Assembly (NCBI GenBank): GCA_023383015.1
Contig: JAHDXW010000004.1
Location: 114,836-178,835 of the forward strand
Length of the DNA: 64,000 nucleotides
Source: Paracoccaceae bacterium
GTDB lineage: Bacteria > Pseudomonadota > Alphaproteobacteria > Rhodobacterales > Rhodobacteraceae
Reading direction: 5' to 3'
Under the pieces are notes generated by a model, which saw only the letters and a list, made by a program, of their open reading frames with translations, made no database searches and had not been told where the DNA came from. The first letter of the stretch is position 1; each line of letters opens with the position of its first letter. Position numbers and translations under genes: made by a program. This document shows, piece by piece, positions 62,377 through 64,000 of this stretch.

Positions 62377-63378
62377 ATGAAACCAACGCGCCTCGAGGAT
62401 GTCGCCCGAGTTGCCGGGGTGTCGCCGATCACCGCATCGCGGGCGCTCGGAAACCCCGGCCGCGTTGCCGAGGGAACGCGGCAGCGCGTGCTCGCCGCCG
62501 CACGGGATCTGGGCTATGTTCCACATCGCGCAGCCGCGACGCTGGTGGGCGCCGGCTCGCGCATCGTTGGGGCGGTGGTGCCCACCACGCACAATCCGAT
62601 TCATGCGGTCATGCTGCAGGGGCTGGCCGAGGAACTCGGGCCGTCCGGCTACCAGATCATGCTCGGAATCTCCGGGTATTCCGTGGGCGAGGAGAAGCGG
62701 CTGGTGGAGGCCTTCGTCAGCCACCGGGTCGACGGGCTGGTGCTGACGGGGCGCGATCACCTGCCGGAAACCGAGCGGCTGATCCGCCGCACCGGCATCC
62801 CGACGGTCGAGGTGTTCGAGCACATCCCCGAGCCGATCGACCTCAACGTGGGCTCGCCGCAGTGGGATGCCGGACATGCCCTCGGCGCCTACCTCATCTC
62901 CCGCGGCCGCCGACGGCTGGCGTTCATCGGCCACAGCGATTTCAACGACCGCCGGATCGCCGCCCGCCGCGACGGACTGGCCGCCGCTTGCGCCGAGCGC
63001 CGGGCGCCGGAACCGCGGCTGTTCGCCACCGCCGGCCGCCCGGGCAGCGGCGACGGCGGCGGCGAGATCCTCGGCCTCATCCTTCGCGACTTTCCCGAGG
63101 TCGAGGCGGCCGTCTTCGCCGGCCACCAGATCGCCGTTGGTGCAATCCACTTCGCCACCTCGGTCGGCATCAGCGTACCCGAGCGGATCGCGGTGGCGGG
63201 TTTCGGCGACTCCCCCGTCGCCCGCTGGATCCGGCCGCGCCTGACGACGGTGGACTTCCCGGTGGTCACGATGGGGCAGGCCGCCGGACGTCTCCTTGTC
63301 GCTCGCATGGCGGGCGAGCCGGTCCCCTCGCCCGTCCTGAGAATGGGCTTCGAGATTCTCGCCCGCGAGAGCGCCTGA
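62377..63378 (+). CDS. LacI family transcriptional regulator
   Basis: A 333-residue regulator of normal length. The N-terminal helix-turn-helix and hinge show TRLEDVARVAGVSPITASRA, PGRVAEGTRQRVLAAARDLG and VPHRAAATLVG. The periplasmic-binding-protein-like ligand domain has VGAVVPTTHNPIHAVMLQGL, the ISGYSVGEEKRLVEAFVSHR region, GRRRLAFIGHSDFNDRRIAA and IAVAGFGDSPVARWIRPRLT. The start at 62377 is preceded by GGGGAAGGGG. This is a GntR(LacI)-like regulator of sugar-acid use; divergent from the TRAP-dehydratase operon, it should repress it until the ligand appears. Confidence 0.94.
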   Translation: MKPTRLEDVARVAGVSPITASRALGNPGRVAEGTRQRVLAAARDLGYVPHRAAATLVGAGSRIVGAVVPTTHNPIHAVMLQGLAEELGPSGYQIMLGISGYSVGEEKRLVEAFVSHRVDGLVLTGRDHLPETERLIRRTGIPTVEVFEHIPEPIDLNVGSPQWDAGHALGAYLISRGRRRLAFIGHSDFNDRRIAARRDGLAAACAERRAPEPRLFATAGRPGSGDGGGEILGLILRDFPEVEAAVFAGHQIAVGAIHFATSVGISVPERIAVAGFGDSPVARWIRPRLTTVDFPVVTMGQAAGRLLVARMAGEPVPSPVLRMGFEILARESA

Positions 63379-63753
63379 CCGCAGGCCGCTTGCCGCGGGG
63401 CCGGCCCTGCCGGCCTCGGCCGCTCATGAAGACCTCTCCATGCCGATTGCCGCCGCCCGGCTGACGGGTGTCGCCGACCGGGCGGCCCCGATATCCCGGC
63501 GCCCGGCTGCCTGCGACACCCGGGCCACCCCTTCCGAGGCCGTGGCCGCCGGCAGGGGCGCATCAGGGAATGTCGGCCCCGTCATTGGTCCGTGTTGCAT
63601 CCTGACTCAGAGGCCGGTCAACAGCCCCACCCGTTTGACAATCCGGGACAAAATGGGAATCCGTCCGCGCCGGATGGGGCGAGGGCCTGCGCGAGGGCTA
63701 GTCACGGAGGGGATTGGTCCGAAGTCCGGTGGTCTCAGGACCCTAAGTCATTG
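63379..63753. other. Gene-free stretch downstream of the LacI gene
   Basis: No supportable gene. Part of it near 63600-63740 is less GC-rich. Around 63731-63790 there is a tRNA-like T-loop sequence that does not fold properly; see the rejected items. Confidence 0.45.
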
Positions 63754-63933
63754 TCATGTCTGACACGAGTGTTGGTTCGAGCCCCCATCTGGCTCAATCC
63801 CGACCGGCAGAAGAACGCATTGACTGCGGCCGGTGCTCCATTTTCGGAGCAGCGCGGCAACCGTCCGCCGCGGCGCGATGAGCATTGAACTCGTCAAGGC
63901 CGAATCGACGTCCAGGATTGCAGCCTTTTCCAT
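63754..63933 (-). CDS. Small hypothetical protein
   Basis: A possible 59-residue protein starting at 63933 (MEKAAILDVDSALTSSMLIA), preceded by a strong ribosome site (GGAGGG, seven bases from the ATG). The body is Arg/Ser-rich and ends with GSNQHSCQT; no family, membrane segment or signal is recognisable. The clear ribosome site is the main argument for it; the weak protein character means it could be the decayed 5' end of a longer gene. Confidence 0.35.
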   Translation of the reverse strand: MEKAAILDVDSALTSSMLIAPRRTVAALLRKWSTGRSQCVLLPVGIEPDGGSNQHSCQT

Positions 63934-64000
63934 GGGTGACCCTCCTTCAACGTAAGCGTCCGGCCTGACTGCTACCCGTTCCAACGCCAGGGCAGTTGGT

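Noticed and set aside
63731..63790. tRNA-like sequence with a T-loop (GGTTCGAGCC) and a Leu/Ser-like long variable region.
   Set aside because: The T stem pairs in only two positions, no acceptor stem or CCA end can be matched and no anticodon arm folds; at best a decayed fragment or chance.

Overview
The window is very GC-rich DNA that looks like the accessory chromosome or a large plasmid/chromid of an alphaproteobacterium. I infer a Rhodobacterales-type organism from the combination of TRAP and TTT transporters, sugar-acid and amidohydrolase catabolism, the protein families and the codon use. It contains no rRNA, no convincing tRNA and no informational or housekeeping gene. Almost everything is nutrient uptake and catabolism, arranged as consecutive modules that each pair a transporter with enzymes and a local regulator.

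Layout. (1) 1-391: 3' end of a ThDP-dependent enzyme. (2) 632-4791: a TRAP importer (DctP-Q-M) and a 3-hydroxyisobutyrate-dehydrogenase-like enzyme; convergent to it, a 3-hydroxyacyl-CoA/carnitine-type dehydrogenase, an FAD oxidoreductase, a fumarylacetoacetate hydrolase and a cupin-like protein (4911-9298, minus). (3) 9504-12293: an alpha/beta hydrolase of the C-C hydrolase type, an isochorismatase-like amidase and an XRE-cupin regulator, divergent from the previous block around a palindrome. (4) 12387-17815: asparaginase, aldehyde dehydrogenase and a PuuE-like deacetylase (minus), divergent from a GntR/FCD regulator and an ACMSD-like amidohydrolase (plus). (5) 17847-27949: an enolase-superfamily enzyme and an IclR regulator, divergent from an oligopeptide-type ABC importer with fused ATPases, an M20 hydrolase and an imidazolonepropionase-like amidohydrolase; an IclR-box-like site lies between. 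(6) 28185-28976: a decayed RES-domain toxin gene. (7) 29091-37255: a sugar-acid module with FadR-type regulator, DHDPS-family aldolase, IlvD/Edd dehydratase, an enolase-superfamily protein without the usual catalytic lysines, a cupin and a TctC-B-A importer. (8) 37347-39341: a winged-helix/TPR regulator gene with a single frameshift, preceded by 11-bp phased repeats. (9) 39523-51777: a second oligopeptide-type ABC importer, a HutC-type GntR regulator, a CocE-type hydrolase, an AtuA-family protein, a DUF4387 protein and a two-domain DUF4392 (glutamate cyclase-like) protein. (10) 52250-55618: a glutathionyl-hydroquinone-reductase-like GST, an extradiol-dioxygenase-like VOC protein, DoxX and LysR, followed by a nitrilase pseudogene. 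(11) 57041-63378: a LacI regulator divergent from a second TRAP importer, a rhamnonate-dehydratase-like enzyme and a solute-binding-like protein without a signal peptide.

The best candidate for an undescribed system is module 9. The promoter in front of the ABC operon and the one in front of the hydrolase-AtuA-DUF4387-DUF4392 run share a 14-base motif (12 of 14 identical) at exactly the same distance from similar -10 and -35 boxes, and the HutC-type regulator gene sits between them. This suggests one regulon that imports a peptide- or amide-like compound and processes it through glutamate- or pyroglutamate-like chemistry. A second recurring signal is a strong GC hairpin directly behind the solute-binding-protein gene in four of the five import operons, where it would favour excess binding protein over permease. 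The exception is the TRAP operon whose dctP and dctQ genes overlap.

Three genes (RES toxin, nitrilase, winged-helix/TPR regulator) are broken, which fits an accessory replicon in turnover.
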